64,000 nt of DNA from Paenibacillus glacialis (GTDB lineage Bacteria; Bacillota; Bacilli; Paenibacillales; Paenibacillaceae): contig NZ_LVJH01000074.1 in NCBI RefSeq assembly GCF_001637205.1, positions 124,001 to 188,000 on the forward strand. The letters are read 5' to 3'. The position numbers were made by a program, and so were the translations under genes. Below, one piece after another: positions 44,767-53,648 of the stretch. How positions within the stretch are numbered: the stretch's first letter is position 1; every line of letters starts with the position of its first letter. The notes below the pieces were generated by a model. That model was not told where the DNA came from, did not search any database, and was given only the letters and a program-made list of their open reading frames with translations.

Positions 44767-46335
44767 ATGTTTACAATATTGGTGGTGGACGATCACGCAG
44801 AAGAACGAGAAGGTATCTCTTTTCTCATTCAAGAACTCAGTTTCCCCCTCCAGTTGGAAACGGCAGAAAACGGCCAAAAAGCACTCAATTACTTGGAACA
44901 GCATTCTGTTGATATCCTATTTACCGATGTGCGAATGCCATTGATGGATGGATTGCAACTAACCGAACACGTACTAAGACTTCACCCTAAAACAAAAGTG
45001 ATCTTGTTTAGTGGCTTCGCCGAATTCGAATACGCTAAGACAGCCATGAGACTGGGTGTCTCAGACTATCTTCTCAAACCGGTCAATGTAGAAGCGTTTA
45101 AAGAAACGATGGAAAGAGTTATTGTTGAGTTAACTGATCAGCAGCATAAAGATGAAGCTTCTCAAATGAAACTAGCTTATGTAAAAAAACATATTCTTTT
45201 CACGCTGGTTAATGGCATCGGAGAAGAACCTTCGATGAAAGGTCTTTCGCTCGGATTGCCGACTCATTATCATAACGCGATGTTGCTCGAATTTGAGAAA
45301 GATTTCTTTGAAAATGTTGGACCGGAGTTTGAAGAATTTCTCCTTTCCCTATTGGAAATCCCAGTCGATTATTTAAATTTGAATGGATGTCAGAGTCTGC
45401 TGCTATTCCCTGAGCCTAATAAACTCTCACGTGTTTCTTATCATGAATTAGCGCTTCGTATAAACAACAGTATTCTGATTAAATATAAAGTACATTGCTA
45501 CCTCGCTATTAACGAGGAACTTAGTGCTATACAAGACATAGCTGGCGTACTGCCCCAATTGGAGAAATTGATGGAATATCGATTCTTCCTATCGGATACT
45601 TACGTATTTGATGCAAGGAACGAATTGATCTTCTCTGATCAGGTGTTCCCCAACCTAGCAGACAACCATATTTTAGATCAGATACGAAATAGTTTGAATG
45701 AACGAAATAGTGTTAGTCTAAGAGCAAATATAGAACTGCTATATCAAAAATATGTAAGGCAGGTACAGTTTTCACACTTATATGTGAAGCATACATTTTC
45801 CACTCTTTATCAAGATGTTATGAAGTATACTACGACAACGTCTGAAATGGATTTAAACATAGGAATTGAGAAAATATACAAGTCTGAAGACTTGAGAGAT
45901 ATCAAGGATATTATTATGGAAGGTATCACTCGGTTGGAACAGGATTCCAACCATTTGGAACCCACCCAGAACCGCGACATCTCGGTTACTAAACAATACA
46001 TTGAAGAATATTATGCCGAAGATCTGAGTCTGGAGATTCTTGCCGCCAAAGTGTATTTGTCTCCCCATTATCTGAGTTCCATTTTCAAAAAACATACCGG
46101 TTGCGGATTAAACAAATATATTAAAAACGTGCGGATGCAAAAAGCGAAGGACATGCTGACAAATACGCATCTAAAAATATCAGATATATGCATTGCTGTC
46201 GGATATCGTAATATTTCTTACTTCTGCCAAAATTTCAGGGATTTCTACGGACACACCCCCGAGAAATTCCGACAGTATAACCAGAGATCCCTTGAAAATT
46301 TGGAGGACTATCATGCGAATCTGGCGGACTCTTAA
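44767..46335 (+). CDS. YesN-type response regulator, alpha-glucan island
   Basis: 522 residues. Receiver domain with Asp8-Asp9, phospho-acceptor Asp54 (LFTDVRMP) and Lys in LLKPVN. C-terminal AraC domain with two helix-turn-helix units (LSLEILAAKVYLSPHYLSSIF and ISDICIAVGYRNISYFCQNF). A GGTGGAAGGTGG site precedes the ATG. The kinase gene starts within its last 23 bases. It should activate the divergent importer/glucosidase operon. Here regulator precedes kinase, the reverse of the two mannoside islands. Confidence 0.93.
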   Translation: MFTILVVDDHAEEREGISFLIQELSFPLQLETAENGQKALNYLEQHSVDILFTDVRMPLMDGLQLTEHVLRLHPKTKVILFSGFAEFEYAKTAMRLGVSDYLLKPVNVEAFKETMERVIVELTDQQHKDEASQMKLAYVKKHILFTLVNGIGEEPSMKGLSLGLPTHYHNAMLLEFEKDFFENVGPEFEEFLLSLLEIPVDYLNLNGCQSLLLFPEPNKLSRVSYHELALRINNSILIKYKVHCYLAINEELSAIQDIAGVLPQLEKLMEYRFFLSDTYVFDARNELIFSDQVFPNLADNHILDQIRNSLNERNSVSLRANIELLYQKYVRQVQFSHLYVKHTFSTLYQDVMKYTTTTSEMDLNIGIEKIYKSEDLRDIKDIIMEGITRLEQDSNHLEPTQNRDISVTKQYIEEYYAEDLSLEILAAKVYLSPHYLSSIFKKHTGCGLNKYIKNVRMQKAKDMLTNTHLKISDICIAVGYRNISYFCQNFRDFYGHTPEKFRQYNQRSLENLEDYHANLADS

Positions 46336-48013
46336 GAACAACATTCATAATATGAAATTTCAAACCAAAATCAAGTTAGCTTTTTTACTGATCAGCATGA
46401 TTCCCGTCGTCGTATTGGGCGGATTTAGTTTTTCACAAACCAGATCACTCTTAGTTGCGCAGTCAAAATCTGATTTAAAAGCTGCTCTACAACAAAGTGC
46501 TCTGACATTGAACAACCAATTGGAAGTTCACAATAAATTAATGAACTTTCTGAGCTTAAATCAGGAAATTGTGAATGCCGCTAATCACACCTATACCAGT
46601 ACGTTTGAAATGTACGATCAATTGGTCAATGTCATCGATCAAAATTTCTATACCGCTCGTTCATTGAACGCAGGAGTAGAACAAATTACATTGTACACGG
46701 GGAGCAACTTACATCAACACGGAAAAACCGTTTTACCCATCGATGAGATTAAAGACATGGATTGGTATCCTCACGTAATGAAATCGACCGATGGCCTGTG
46801 GTTTGCCGATAACCATAATATATACAGCGTTCGGCGTATGATCGACTTAAAACAAACCAATCCGAAAGATAATGTGTTGTTCGCACGCATAAACTACGAC
46901 AGTTTATTTCAATCATTTGAATCCATGCATTCTCAAGGTGCGGAAATACTTATAACGGATTCATTCGGACAAGCTATTTATTCCACGGAAGAATTACAAG
47001 GATCCCTCCTTCCCCATATCACAGATACACCTGTTGATGAAATGAATTGGAGTGGAAAAAAGAGCACCGTGCTACAATCGGATATTCCCATTTCAGGATG
47101 GACGGTATATTTACATAAACCTACGAGCTTAATCACGAACTCAGCTTGGGCGATCGTCTCAACGGTCTTGTTGATTATTGTAGCCTGTATTGCGGCTGTA
47201 GTTGTGGCGGGCAGCCTTTTTTCTCGTAAATTCATTTCACGGATTGAGCGTTTGCGTAATAATATGAAGACGGTCGAACAAGGGGTACTTGAGGTCACCG
47301 TCTCAAGTGAGTCGAAGGATGAAATTGGTGACTTAATCAGAGGCTTTGGGAACATGGTCGAGGAAACGAAAACGCTGATTAATAAAGTATATGTCGAGGA
47401 AATTGCCCGCAAAGAATATGAAATGAAAGCTTTACAGGCTCAGATCAACCCCCATTTCCTATACAATTCCCTTTCGCTGATCAATTGGAGGGCACTGCGG
47501 ATTCGCGCGACGGACATTAGTGAAATGGCGCAACTTTTATCTACATTTTATCGTACGACTCTCAATAAAGGTGACAATATGATATTGGTTTCGGACGAAA
47601 TTCTTAATGTTCAATCTTATATGAAAATCCAACTTATTATGCACAGCAACAACTTCGAGGTGGAATATCAAATTGATGAAGCGATCCTCATCTACTATAT
47701 GCCCAACTTGATGCTCCAACCACTGATTGAAAATGCCATCATTCACGGTATCGAGAACAGAGAAGAAGGTGGGAAAATAACTCTTTCAGGAAAATTGGAG
47801 AATCAGTGTATTATTTTTCAGGTAGAAGACAATGGAATCGGAATTCAGCAAGAACGACTTCAACTTCTGCTTCAATCTCAGTCAAAGGGCTATGGCCTCA
47901 AAAATGTGAATGATCGAGCAAAATTGATGTACGGAGAAGAATATGGGTTAACGTTAAGTAGTGTTGTAGAAGAAGGAACTCAAGTAACGCTTAGGTTTCC
48001 TATGGAGAACTAA
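46313..48013 (+). CDS. YesM-type membrane sensor histidine kinase, alpha-glucan island
   Basis: 566 residues from the ATG at 46313, which has TTGGAGG upstream and follows family N-termini (the frame extends to 46193 inside the regulator). Membrane segments at about 20-42 and 278-302; extracellular Cache-like sensor between them; HAMP about 302-355; phospho-acceptor His381 in QAQINPHFLYNSL; HATPase_c with PLIENAIIHG and DNGIGI. It pairs with the overlapping YesN-type regulator. Confidence 0.93.
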   Translation: MRIWRTLKNNIHNMKFQTKIKLAFLLISMIPVVVLGGFSFSQTRSLLVAQSKSDLKAALQQSALTLNNQLEVHNKLMNFLSLNQEIVNAANHTYTSTFEMYDQLVNVIDQNFYTARSLNAGVEQITLYTGSNLHQHGKTVLPIDEIKDMDWYPHVMKSTDGLWFADNHNIYSVRRMIDLKQTNPKDNVLFARINYDSLFQSFESMHSQGAEILITDSFGQAIYSTEELQGSLLPHITDTPVDEMNWSGKKSTVLQSDIPISGWTVYLHKPTSLITNSAWAIVSTVLLIIVACIAAVVVAGSLFSRKFISRIERLRNNMKTVEQGVLEVTVSSESKDEIGDLIRGFGNMVEETKTLINKVYVEEIARKEYEMKALQAQINPHFLYNSLSLINWRALRIRATDISEMAQLLSTFYRTTLNKGDNMILVSDEILNVQSYMKIQLIMHSNNFEVEYQIDEAILIYYMPNLMLQPLIENAIIHGIENREEGGKITLSGKLENQCIIFQVEDNGIGIQQERLQLLLQSQSKGYGLKNVNDRAKLMYGEEYGLTLSSVVEEGTQVTLRFPMEN

Positions 48014-48060
48014 ACGATAGACCAGCCAATTACCATTGTATTCTACTAATAGAATACAAC

Positions 48061-48109
48061 ATAAATAAAGACGACTATTCACTCTGAATGAATAGTCGTC
48101 TTTATTTAT
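48061..48109. terminator. Strong bidirectional terminator
   Basis: AATAAAGACGACTATTCA ... TGAATAGTCGTCTTTATT, a near-perfect 18-bp stem with A- and T-rich flanks between the rightward kinase gene and the leftward kinase-like gene. Confidence 0.9.
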
Positions 48110-48119
48110 AGGAAATTCT

Positions 48120-48716
48120 TCAACTGCGTCGCCATAGCTGATATCCCTTACGTACCGCCTCCAACACAGCGTCGGGAACCGGAAATAACCATAGGGAAGT
48201 CAACGGCTGATAAAGAGTATAGTAAGCTTTTTTGAAATCATCCCACATGGTGCACTCTTCATGCTTTAAGAAATCGGACACATCCACGACCAAACCCCGA
48301 CCATCATTGATCATGATATTTTTGCCGTGAACATCGTGAGGGCGGAGCTCTCGGGAACAAGCGTATTCTAAAGCACCGTCAATATCACGGATAGCTTGCT
48401 CAGATACTGGAATGCCCCGCTTAATACAATCATAAACAGTGATTCCCTTAAGTCGTTGTAATATAAGGAAATTCGAACCGACATAATAACACATTGAATA
48501 CGATGGATGATTGCCCAGACGTTTGTATACCTCAGCTTCTTCCTTTAATCCTGGTCTACCCGGAGCATAAATCTTCACTGCATATTCTGCATAATCGGGA
48601 TGAGAGAATACTGCCGCATAATTCCCTGATCCTAGCAGTAGCCAAGGCTTAGGAACCCACCGAACCTTTACTGGTTCATTTGGATGAATGCTCTCTGAAG
48701 CCAAGCCTCCTAACAA
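48120..48716 (-). CDS. Protein kinase-like protein
   Basis: 198 residues from a TTG. A small bacterial kinase fold: glycine-rich GSGNYAAVF (residues 29-37), invariant Lys in AVKIYA, Glu in LKEEAEVYKRL, catalytic loop RPHDVHGKNIM and metal-binding Asp in VVDVSDF. The target, protein or small molecule, is unknown. The start is uncertain: the open frame runs upstream as YEWSRYGIQTL then REEEVEKLIELVTGE, which looks coding, but has no ATG, GTG or TTG before a stop near 48800. So the N-terminus may be damaged or start at an unusual codon. Confidence 0.7.
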   Translation of the reverse strand: MLGGLASESIHPNEPVKVRWVPKPWLLLGSGNYAAVFSHPDYAEYAVKIYAPGRPGLKEEAEVYKRLGNHPSYSMCYYVGSNFLILQRLKGITVYDCIKRGIPVSEQAIRDIDGALEYACSRELRPHDVHGKNIMINDGRGLVVDVSDFLKHEECTMWDDFKKAYYTLYQPLTSLWLFPVPDAVLEAVRKGYQLWRRS

Positions 48717-48931
48717 CTCCCCCGTAACTAGTTCTATTAGTTTCTCTACCTCTTCTTCTCTAAGTGTCTGAATTCCATATCTACTCCATTCATATACATT
48801 TTAAATACTATCTATCATAACGACTATCCTTAATCATATTACCCATATTGCCGAATATATCAGTTTGTAAATCTATTTTATCATTAAAATGTAAAGAGAA
48901 GCTTGATAGATCGCAGGTTCGCAGACTCTAT

Positions 48932-50233
48932 TTATGATTGCTGGAATGATGTAGCTGTAATCCTGCAATCCGAACATATAAACATATAATAGATACCCTC
49001 TCCATACTCCACTACTTCCCCCCAATCTAACTGACTGAAAAAAATCATGCGCTTGGAGCAACAAGGACATACCGGATACTCCGCGTCCTGTATCCAAGTC
49101 GGATGTCCTCCAACCTGTGAAACCGTTGGCTCTAACGTCCAGTGAGCTGCGTAGTAACTGTTTCGAGACTTGCTGGCTAGCCTAAAGGACTTACTTGCAG
49201 ATACATGTTGGTTATCATAATCTTCAATATTACATACAGGCAAATAGTCTGGTCTCTGATTATATGTACTCCATCTGGACTCACCGTTTGAATCAACATC
49301 CATATACATAACGCCATAACAGCTACATTTAACACATGTCTCCAACTTAAGCCGTTCTCCAGACATGGACAAAAAAAGAAACGTAGGGTGGCTTACCTTG
49401 AAATCCAAGAGTGTAGTCATCTTTCCTCCACACCACTGACAAGTATGTGAGCTTTCAGTCAGTAAGGTTAGCGGCTCGCTTGCTTCAATACTTGAATCCT
49501 CCACTTCTTTTAACTTCTCAATGGCGTAGCTGAATTCATGAAACAAATTTTCTCGCTCCCCGTCTTCGTTGAGCTTCCAACCTGCTTCATGTGTGTATGT
49601 ATCAGGTGTGACATAGGTTTCTTCTACCCATGGTGGGGGTGATTCACGCCATTCACGAAACCGCTGTACTATCTGTTCATCTCCAATCCAAGCTAATGCT
49701 AACAATAGATGATTGCGGTTATCCGTATCATGTTCCACCCGATTCAGCAGTTGATCCCGAGCCTCCACTGAGGCATCCTTAAACAAAATCCCGGGATAAT
49801 ATATATCGCGATTGATAAACACAGGAATCGAGGTAGCTAGCGATTTGTTCTTATAACAAACCAGCGATAATAAAATATCCTGGCTTGTATCTTCATCTCC
49901 CGAATCTAGCAGGTTCATGGCATAAGTCAACATTCGATCTGTATCTTCTTCAGTCAATGATATGTATAACTGCTCCTTGTTCAGTTCATATGGAATGAAT
50001 TTAATTAACGGATCGTATGGGGGACGGTTGTGCATGATCTTAAGAATTTCAACCGGATCATTAATCCCCTCGTACAAATCCACATCTCTACGATGATCCT
50101 TGATATATTGTTGCCTCTTTTGGCGCTCCGTCTCCTGACGGCATGGCATGCAATAACCACCTGTTTTTTCAGCAGTGGTTGGTAAAATAGTTGCTGAACA
50201 GCCTTCGCTTTTACATGGAGTACGTATCATCAT
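48932..50233 (-). CDS. Zinc-ribbon protein with a DUF1963-like C-terminal domain
   Basis: 433 residues, no signal peptide. Four candidate zinc-binding clusters can be seen: C7/C12 with C28-x2-C31 near the start, CQWCGGK around residue 266, CVKCSC around 305, and CPCCSKR around 398 with CSDC near the end. The stretch VSQVGGHPTWIQDAEYPVCP followed by MIFFSQLDWGE resembles the YwqG/DUF1963 and PDCD2-like pattern in which a glycine-His-Pro turn precedes a cysteine knuckle and a FLxQL strand. GGAGGAGAT precedes the ATG. Function unknown. It may be an immunity or protein-recognition module, but nothing nearby proves that. Confidence 0.6.
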   Translation of the reverse strand: MMIRTPCKSEGCSATILPTTAEKTGGYCMPCRQETERQKRQQYIKDHRRDVDLYEGINDPVEILKIMHNRPPYDPLIKFIPYELNKEQLYISLTEEDTDRMLTYAMNLLDSGDEDTSQDILLSLVCYKNKSLATSIPVFINRDIYYPGILFKDASVEARDQLLNRVEHDTDNRNHLLLALAWIGDEQIVQRFREWRESPPPWVEETYVTPDTYTHEAGWKLNEDGERENLFHEFSYAIEKLKEVEDSSIEASEPLTLLTESSHTCQWCGGKMTTLLDFKVSHPTFLFLSMSGERLKLETCVKCSCYGVMYMDVDSNGESRWSTYNQRPDYLPVCNIEDYDNQHVSASKSFRLASKSRNSYYAAHWTLEPTVSQVGGHPTWIQDAEYPVCPCCSKRMIFFSQLDWGEVVEYGEGIYYMFICSDCRITATSFQQS

Positions 50234-50259
50234 ATCTCCTCCTTGCTTTTAAATAATCT

Positions 50260-50442
50260 TCAAAACGGCATTAATACTGCGCCATCTTGAGACAACATCT
50301 CATAGACTCGTATGATCTCGTCTTCCGTTACACATAAATACTTGTCCATTTAGCGAAAAACTTGCTTGTAATACGCTTCCTTCAACACCGCTTCATTAGC
50401 TCCATAATGTTGAATGTTACACGGATTTGAGGATATAATCAT
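50260..50442 (-). pseudogene. Two tiny adjoining reading frames, probable gene remnant
   Basis: A 30-codon frame from the ATG at 50442 ends in TAA, and a second ATG follows at once at 50349 with a 29-codon frame (MDKYLCVTEDEIIRVYEML). Both read like genuine protein (the first contains HYGANEAVLKEAYYKQVFR) in the same frame, separated only by the TAA. Neither has a ribosome site. Probably the end of a lost gene with one in-frame stop. Confidence 0.35.
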
Positions 50443-50509
50443 TTTTTTGCAGTTGATTATTTATAACAGTTTCATTCACTAGAGGCAAGCTTAATCGATT
50501 GGATAAAAT

Positions 50510-50563
50510 CGAAACAACAGAGCGCCAGTGCCGATTATTGGGCACTGGCGCTCTGTTGTTTCG
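50510..50563 (-). terminator. Exceptionally long perfect hairpin
   Basis: 23-bp perfect inverted repeat (50510-50532 with 50541-50563; arms begin CGAAACAACAGAGCGCCAGT). It lies after the small secreted-protein gene. On the minus strand it is followed by ATTTTATCC, so it can act as a terminator, although its length is unusual. Confidence 0.7.
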
Positions 50564-50595
50564 GAAGCCGATCCCTCGGCTTTTCCTAAGATAGA

Positions 50596-50997
50596 CTATT
50601 GCCACGACGAAACGATATTCGCATTGATCGTCCAAGTTTTGAAAGGCGTTCCTATAATTTCGACTTTGTACGTTCCTGATGGATGAGTAATTGCTGGATA
50701 AGAGGTTACTAGACGAACATACTGGGATGTGGTTTCATTCTGGATGATGGAGAATTGATTATAAGAGATCCCCAGCCAATTTCCAGTTGACGGATTATAG
50801 TAAGAAAGTAATGCAATGACGGATTCAGTAGCGGATGTCGTAGCTCCATCGACGCGAAAGTCGCCACTGAGGTAAATATGTCCACCGCTATGATAACCAG
50901 TAATTATCTGCTTGTAAGGAGGATCGGCGAATGCGGAAGTAGCCAAGCTAAACATGAATACCAGCATCAACAGTCCTACAGTAAACTTTTTTCTCAT
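50596..50997 (-). CDS. Small secreted protein of unknown function
   Basis: 133 residues. Signal peptide (about 1-25) with cleavage expected after AFA. The mature part of about 108 residues is all-beta in character, rich in Tyr, Ser and Thr (GYHSGGHIYLSGDFRVDG, LLSYYNPSTGNWLGISYNQF), with no cysteine. AAGGAG lies 6 bases before the ATG. The ATG overlaps the stop of a 45-codon frame (TGATG), suggesting coupled translation. I do not recognise a family; a small beta-sandwich or surface-associated protein is likely. Confidence 0.75.
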   Translation of the reverse strand: MRKKFTVGLLMLVFMFSLATSAFADPPYKQIITGYHSGGHIYLSGDFRVDGATTSATESVIALLSYYNPSTGNWLGISYNQFSIIQNETTSQYVRLVTSYPAITHPSGTYKVEIIGTPFKTWTINANIVSSWQ

Positions 50998-51134
50998 CAG
51001 TTATCTCCTTCGTTTTTGGAAGTCGGGATGCTGCGGTAATATACTTGAACCGTAGTTCCCAAATAACTATATGCCGAGACCTTCTTATATAGAATCTGAA
51101 CATCGTCCTCATTCACTTCTACCCAATCCCTCAT
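50997..51134 (-). CDS. Small reading frame coupled to the secreted-protein gene
   Basis: 45 codons from an ATG at 51134, beginning MRDWVEVNEDDVQILYKKV and continuing with the aromatic stretch AYSYLGTTVQVYYRS. Its TGA overlaps the next ATG in TGATG, and the ribosome site of the next gene lies inside it. Composition looks coding. A ribosome site of its own is not evident, so it could also be the tail of a lost gene. Confidence 0.45.
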   Translation of the reverse strand: MRDWVEVNEDDVQILYKKVSAYSYLGTTVQVYYRSIPTSKNEGDN

Positions 51135-51486
51135 TCAAAGGATATCGTACTATTTCATAATCACAAATTTCTTATATCGTTATAGATCAGCTCACAAGAT
51201 CATGGATTTCTAATTTTACATTGCGAAAATGAAATTATTGTGGACACAACCAAAATTTGTATGTTAAATTCATTATCAAGAGGGAAGAACATCTTCCCTC
51301 GAAAAATTGTGGGTTATAAGTAACTTAGTCGATCCAGTGGCGGGGCATGCTCCTAAGGTATCCTCTAAATTACTTTTTAATTAACCCAAAAGTTAAAGCG
51401 CTTTAATTTAAGAATGTGTGTTATATGGAAAGGAGGCTGTGATAGCGTCGAGGATTGTTAGAATACAATACAAGGAGGAGTTTTAA
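51135..51486. other. Upstream region of the GH8 gene
   Basis: About 350 bases without a gene. It holds a GAGGGAAGA ACA TCTTCCCTC hairpin (51280-51300), a GC-richer patch around 51335-51360 of unknown role, the palindrome at 51393-51406, and the AGGAGG site of the GH8 gene. Confidence 0.5.
51393..51406 (+). promoter_or_regulatory. LacI/CcpA-type operator before the GH8 gene
   Basis: TTAAAGCGCTTTAA, a perfect 14-base palindrome with the central CG of LacI-family operators. It is 81 bases before the start codon, suited to sugar or CcpA control. Confidence 0.5.
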
Positions 51487-53460
51487 TTGTACACTTTAAA
51501 ATCGAACAAAAGTTTGATGAAATTGATTGGTCTTGTTCTTCTCTGTCTAACAATGCTTATGACACTACTGGGTGCACCTGCTCCATTTCAAACAAAAGCT
51601 CATGCTGCAGGAGAACTTAAACCGTTCCCACAGCAAGTCAGCTACCCAGGTATTATTAAGCCTAACCATGTAACTCAGGCAGCAATGAATAGCGCAGTTT
51701 CAAGTTATTATGACTATTGGAAAGGAAAATACTTAAAAAATAACTTATCTTCCTTACCTGGCGGATATTATGTAAAAGGCGAAATTACTGGTAATCCTGG
51801 CGGTTACACTCCGCTCGGATCTTCAGAAGGACAAGGTTATGGAATGGTCATCACAGCTCTGATGGCAGGGCACGATTCGAATGCAAGAACGATCTTTGAT
51901 GGCCTATTCAAAACGGCAAGAGCTTTCAAAAGTAAGAATAATGCAAATCTAATGGGCTGGATTGTCGCGGATAGCAGCAGTGCCCAAGGGCATTATGGCT
52001 CAGCTACCGACGGTGATTTAGATATCGCTTATTCCTTGATTCTTGCAGATCGTCAATGGGGATCGTCTGGTACGATTAACTATTTGGCAGAAGCCAAAAA
52101 AATGATTACCAATGGAATCAAAGTAAGCATTGTGACAACGAATAATAGGCTAAATCTTGGAGATTCGTTTGGGAAAAACACATTTGACACTCGTCCATCC
52201 GATTGGATGCTCTCCCATTTAAGAGCTTTCAACCAAGTTACAGGAGATCAAGTATGGTTAGATGTCATCAATAATTTGTATACCGTTTACGGCCAATTCT
52301 CAACATCTTACTCATCTACTACAGGTCTAATCTCTGACTTTGTAGTTAACAATCCCCCTATACCGGCTGATCCCGACTTTTTGGAGGGTCCGTATGATAA
52401 GGAATATAACTACAATGCAAGCCGGGTTCCATTAAGAATTGTAATGGACTACGCTTTTTACGGAGACACTAGAGGCCGGGATATTGCAAACAAAATGGCG
52501 GTATGGATTAAAGGTAAGACAAATGGCGTTCCAGGCAACATTAAAGACGGATATCAATTGAATGGTACAGCAAGAGGATCATATGCTACAGCCGTGTTCG
52601 TATCACCGTTTATTTCAGCAGCGACAACGAACAGCGCTCATCAAGCATGGGTGAATTCTGGTTGGGACTGGATGAAGAACAAAAAAGAGGGATATTTCAG
52701 CGATTCCTACAACTTGCTTAACATGCTCTTCATTTCAGGAAACTGGTGGATACCAACGGCTGGCGGCGGAACACCAGATACACAAGCCCCTACAGCTCCT
52801 TCTAACCTGACTACAGCCGTTGTATCAAACAACCAAATCAATTTAAACTGGACAGCTTCGACAGATAATGTTGGCGTAGCTGGATACCAAGTTTTCCGCG
52901 GTGGCACTCAAGTAGGTACACCGACTGGTACCACTTTTAATGACACAGGCTTGACTGCATCAACGGCATATAGTTATACAGTTAAAGCCGTTGATGCTGC
53001 TGGTAACCTTTCGGCAAACAGCAATTCAGCGACTGCTACAACAAGTGCAAATCCAACAACGGGCACTAACCTCGCTCTTGGCAAGACGGCTGTAGCTAGT
53101 TCGGTAGAAGCAAGTGGATTCGAAGCTTCCAAAGCAACTGACGGCAATTCGTCGACAAGATGGGCAAGTAATGAAGGAAGCAATAACGAATGGATCTATG
53201 TGGATCTTAGTGTAACCCAAAGCGTATACCAGGTAAAATTAAACTGGGAAGATGCTTATGCTAAAGGTTACAAAATACAGGTTTCCGACGACAAGACCAC
53301 ATGGACAGATGCTTATACGGCAACAACCGGTAATGGCGCAATTGATGATATTACATTCTCAACTCCTAAGAGCGGAAGATATGTAAGAGTACTTGGCGTA
53401 ACAAGAGGCACAGCATACGGATATTCACTCTTTGATTTTGAGGTATATGGCGCTCAATAA
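51487..53460 (+). CDS. Secreted GH8 endoglucanase/chitosanase with FN3 and discoidin-type carbohydrate-binding domains
   Basis: 657 residues from a TTG with AGGAGGAG upstream. Signal peptide cleaved near AHA (residue 40). GH8 catalytic domain about 45-425: general acid Glu114 (SSEGQGYGM) and catalytic Asp residues in ATDGDLDIAYS (175, 177). A short Gly linker and a fibronectin type III domain follow (about 430-515), then an F5/8 type C (discoidin, CBM32-like) domain (about 525-657) of the NLALGKTAVASS ... WASN type. It acts outside the cell on beta-1,4-glucan, mixed-linkage glucan or chitosan; subfamily not resolvable here. Monocistronic, with its own terminator. Confidence 0.94.
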   Translation: MYTLKSNKSLMKLIGLVLLCLTMLMTLLGAPAPFQTKAHAAGELKPFPQQVSYPGIIKPNHVTQAAMNSAVSSYYDYWKGKYLKNNLSSLPGGYYVKGEITGNPGGYTPLGSSEGQGYGMVITALMAGHDSNARTIFDGLFKTARAFKSKNNANLMGWIVADSSSAQGHYGSATDGDLDIAYSLILADRQWGSSGTINYLAEAKKMITNGIKVSIVTTNNRLNLGDSFGKNTFDTRPSDWMLSHLRAFNQVTGDQVWLDVINNLYTVYGQFSTSYSSTTGLISDFVVNNPPIPADPDFLEGPYDKEYNYNASRVPLRIVMDYAFYGDTRGRDIANKMAVWIKGKTNGVPGNIKDGYQLNGTARGSYATAVFVSPFISAATTNSAHQAWVNSGWDWMKNKKEGYFSDSYNLLNMLFISGNWWIPTAGGGTPDTQAPTAPSNLTTAVVSNNQINLNWTASTDNVGVAGYQVFRGGTQVGTPTGTTFNDTGLTASTAYSYTVKAVDAAGNLSANSNSATATTSANPTTGTNLALGKTAVASSVEASGFEASKATDGNSSTRWASNEGSNNEWIYVDLSVTQSVYQVKLNWEDAYAKGYKIQVSDDKTTWTDAYTATTGNGAIDDITFSTPKSGRYVRVLGVTRGTAYGYSLFDFEVYGAQ

Positions 53461-53465
53461 GTAAA

Positions 53466-53512
53466 ATCTAACAAAGCCTGACGGAGAAATTCCGTCAGGC
53501 TTTGTTAGATTC
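53466..53512 (+). terminator. Terminator of the GH8 gene
   Basis: Perfect 19-bp stem TCTAACAAAGCCTGACGGA ... TCCGTCAGGCTTTGTTAGA right after the stop codon. Confidence 0.9.
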
Positions 53513-53600
53513 GCTCACAGGTACCAAATAAAATATGTCGAAAACGAGATGAAAACATGTAGTAAAAAAGATATATCGCTATGAGTTAAGTACACCGAAA

Positions 53601-53635
53601 AAAACAGCTAACCTATCTCGATAGGCTAGCTGCTT
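53601..53635 (-). terminator. Terminator of the second mannoside operon
   Basis: Minus strand CAGCTAGCCTAT CGAG ATAGGTTAGCTG followed by seven T, immediately after the second GH125 gene. Confidence 0.88.
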
Positions 53636-53648
53636 TACATTTGCTGAT

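Noticed and set aside
46978..47412. 144-codon leftward frame inside the YesM-type kinase
   Set aside because: Overlaps the HAMP-encoding part of a clear kinase gene; no start signal.
51300..51380. Possible riboswitch in the GC-richer patch before the GH8 gene
   Set aside because: I tried to match it to cyclic-di-GMP and other aptamer patterns and could not; no conserved core is visible.
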